From Opitutaceae bacterium (lineage in GTDB: Bacteria; Verrucomicrobiota; Verrucomicrobiae; Opitutales; Opitutaceae): DNA of 7,856 bases. The notes under the pieces were generated by a model. It was not told where the DNA came from. It saw only the letters and a list, made by a program, of their open reading frames with translations, and ran no database searches. This document shows positions 6,446 to 7,856 of the stretch, one piece after another (positions within the stretch are counted from its first letter, which is position 1; every line of letters begins with the position of its first letter). The position numbers and the translations under genes were made by a program. Location of the stretch: contig JAISAX010000112.1 in assembly GCA_031266495.1 (NCBI GenBank), positions 1-7,856 of the forward strand, in the 5' to 3' direction.

Positions 6446-7856
6446 GGCGGCAGAGAGGGGATTTTTTTAGAGACAACGAAGAGGAGGGCAAGGGAGGGAG
6501 GATGTCGAGGATTTGTTGTTGAGCGGGCAGGAAGGAGTCGGGAAGACGCCAGAGTTCGAGGCCGGGAGGGCCGATGCCGGGCAGGCGGATGGCGCCAAGG
6601 CGGTCGAGCAGATCGTCCACGGTGAGGCCGAGGGGAGCGGCCAGTGAGTCGAGCCGACGGACGAGTTTGAGGGCGAGCATCGTGACCAGTGCGTGGCCTT
6701 CGGTTCGGGCGGCCTTGCGCAGATAGATGGGGCGCAGTTCCAGTTGTCCGGTCTTGAGGGTGCGGATGTCGCGCTCGACTTTTTGCAGGCTCATGTAGCG
6801 TTCGCACACGGTTTTTTCCCCGCAAACCCGGGCCGGCAGGTCGGTCACTATCACGTAACAGCCGTCGAGCAGTTCGGCCTGCTCACGGGCCTGTTTGTTT
6901 TCGGTCAACACGACGCGGCGCCCTTCCCCGGTGACTTTCATCCACTTGCCGAAGTGATACCGGTTGATCCATCCCTGCGCTTTTTTGAACAGGGTGGCGG
7001 GCCGGGACCGGGGACTGTCTTGCAGTTTCCGGTTCCCTTCGTCCACTTCCTGTTGCAGGCGCGCCAACTGGTCGGCGCGTCGCTGGCGTTCGCGTTCCCG
7101 TACCTCCGGATTTAGCCTGAGGATCAGCCGCCGTCCCTGGTGCTCTATGTCCGCCGGTTCCTCGTCGAACAGTTCCGGCTCGATCACTCTCTCTCCAATC
7201 AGCTTGCGCGTCTGCGGGTCTGTCAGCGCCGTGATGTAGCGCATCCCCTCGGCTCCCAGCTTCTCCATCCCCTTGCTCCTGATCATCCCACGGTCCCCCA
7301 CCATGACCACTTCGCCCTCCGCAAATTGCTTGCGCACCCTTTCCACCACTTCCCCAAAGGTGGCCGGGTCGCTGGTGTTTCCGGCATGCACTCGGATCGA
7401 CACCGGCTCTCCATGCTCATCGGTGAGCAGTCCGGCCACCAACTGCTTCTTGTACTTCTTCCCGTCCCGGTTGTATCCATGGGCCGCTAGCTCGTTGTTT
7501 TGACCCTCAAAATACGAGCTTGTCACGTCATATAAAAAATACGCCCCCGCCCTGGCTTCGGGCGCCAGTGCTTTCTCGATCCGCTCCTGGTTGGCCTGCA
7601 ACCATTCCAGCGCTTCATATAAATCGTCCTCGTCCATCTCTCCCAACCCGAGTGCCTCCGCCACCGCATGATCCTCCGCCCATCGCACCGCTCCCAGCCT
7701 GCTCCCCTGCCTAGCCACACGGGCATATATCATAAACAGCGCCAGTTTCGCCTTCCTTCCCGGCCCCAGCGCCTCCACCAATCCCGTCTGTCGCGCCATT
7801 GCGTGCAGTCCGCCCAGCACTCCGTAGCACGGCCCCATCCTCATCCCCTTCCCCTC
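6366..7856 (-). mobile_element. IS1634-like insertion sequence, partial, left end approximate
   Basis: The element is recognised from its transposase and from the abrupt loss of prepilin-like sequence near 6360-6375. The left boundary is an estimate. I could not identify terminal inverted repeats or a target-site duplication, because the right end is beyond the window. The left flank is a polypurine-rich stretch (about 6370-6406) followed by a T7 run at about 6463-6469. The transposase is transcribed towards the interrupted prepilin gene. Confidence 0.7.
6408..7856 (-). CDS. IS1634-family-like DDE transposase, 5' end beyond the window
   Basis: The protein is the DNA cut-and-paste enzyme of an insertion sequence. 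Counting from the ATG at 7844 (478 residues), the catalytic triad appears as D106 (FLYDVTSSYFEG), D184 (VVMVGDRGMIRS) and E357 (MSLQKVERDIRTLKT). Accessory motifs are GYNRDGKK at 122-129, HAGNTSDPATF and LELRPIYLRKAARTEGHALV. This spacing and wording fit the IS1634 family of the IS4 superfamily. The frame stays open upstream of 7844 to the window edge, and these transposases normally have a longer N-terminal region, so the ATG is probably internal and the CDS 5'-partial. A region of charged, Arg- and Gln-rich sequence (about 245-285) lies in the insertion between D184 and E357. The last 20 or so residues are low complexity and may read into the terminal sequence of the element or its flank. 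It overlaps the 3' end of the pseudopilin ORF by 38 bases on the opposite strand. It is likely functional if the missing end is intact. Confidence 0.9.
   Translation of the reverse strand, partial: EGKGMRMGPCYGVLGGLHAMARQTGLVEALGPGRKAKLALFMIYARVARQGSRLGAVRWAEDHAVAEALGLGEMDEDDLYEALEWLQANQERIEKALAPEARAGAYFLYDVTSSYFEGQNNELAAHGYNRDGKKYKKQLVAGLLTDEHGEPVSIRVHAGNTSDPATFGEVVERVRKQFAEGEVVMVGDRGMIRSKGMEKLGAEGMRYITALTDPQTRKLIGERVIEPELFDEEPADIEHQGRRLILRLNPEVRERERQRRADQLARLQQEVDEGNRKLQDSPRSRPATLFKKAQGWINRYHFGKWMKVTGEGRRVVLTENKQAREQAELLDGCYVIVTDLPARVCGEKTVCERYMSLQKVERDIRTLKTGQLELRPIYLRKAARTEGHALVTMLALKLVRRLDSLAAPLGLTVDDLLDRLGAIRLPGIGPPGLELWRLPDSFLPAQQQILDILPPLPSSSLSLKKSPLCRLKNPRSGRSPPL

Noticed and set aside
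6693..7490. Plus-strand ORFs across the transposase gene.
   Set aside because: The minus-strand frame carries the full DDE motif set, so these are shadows. No passenger gene is supported.

Overview
The window is about 7.9 kb of GC-rich bacterial DNA. It looks like part of a carbohydrate-utilisation locus from a verrucomicrobial bacterium, most likely an Opitutaceae relative. This rests on the combination of a GntR-type regulator with a LacI-like sensor domain, a very large secreted multi-domain glycoside hydrolase, a pseudopilin-like protein with an RAFTLVELL-type prepilin signal, AT-rich promoter islands in GC-rich DNA, and start codons without clear Shine-Dalgarno sequences. The taxonomic call is inference from gene style, not from a marker gene.

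Layout: positions 18-1232 (minus strand) encode the GntR/LacI-type regulator. A 162-bp AT-rich divergent intergenic region (1233-1394) holds a near-consensus sigma70-type promoter reading rightwards and several short repeats that could be operators. From 1395 (plus strand) comes a signal peptide followed by a secreted beta-sandwich-like segment. Its frame ends at 1925, but from about 1883 a different frame carries the coding signal of a GH42-like (beta-galactosidase-type) enzyme. That enzyme runs to a C6 homopolymer at 4701-4706, where the frame shifts by one base, and its C-terminal half continues in another frame to 5744. Two frame breaks therefore interrupt what would be one secreted enzyme of at least about 1,290 residues, plus its N-terminal segment.

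A 92-bp spacer (5745-5836) contains a striking C-rich tract that is a G-quadruplex motif on the minus strand. It is followed by a prepilin-like gene (5837-6445) whose 3' end has been lost to an insertion sequence. The rest of the window is the minus-strand transposase of an IS1634-like (DDE, IS4 superfamily) element that runs off the right edge.

Reading the genes together: the regulator probably senses a sugar or oligosaccharide and controls the divergent operon of secreted hydrolase plus pseudopilin. The locus looks partly decayed (out-of-frame junction, homopolymer frameshift, IS insertion), unless the two frame breaks are sequencing or assembly errors. No RNA genes, CRISPR arrays or defence genes were seen.
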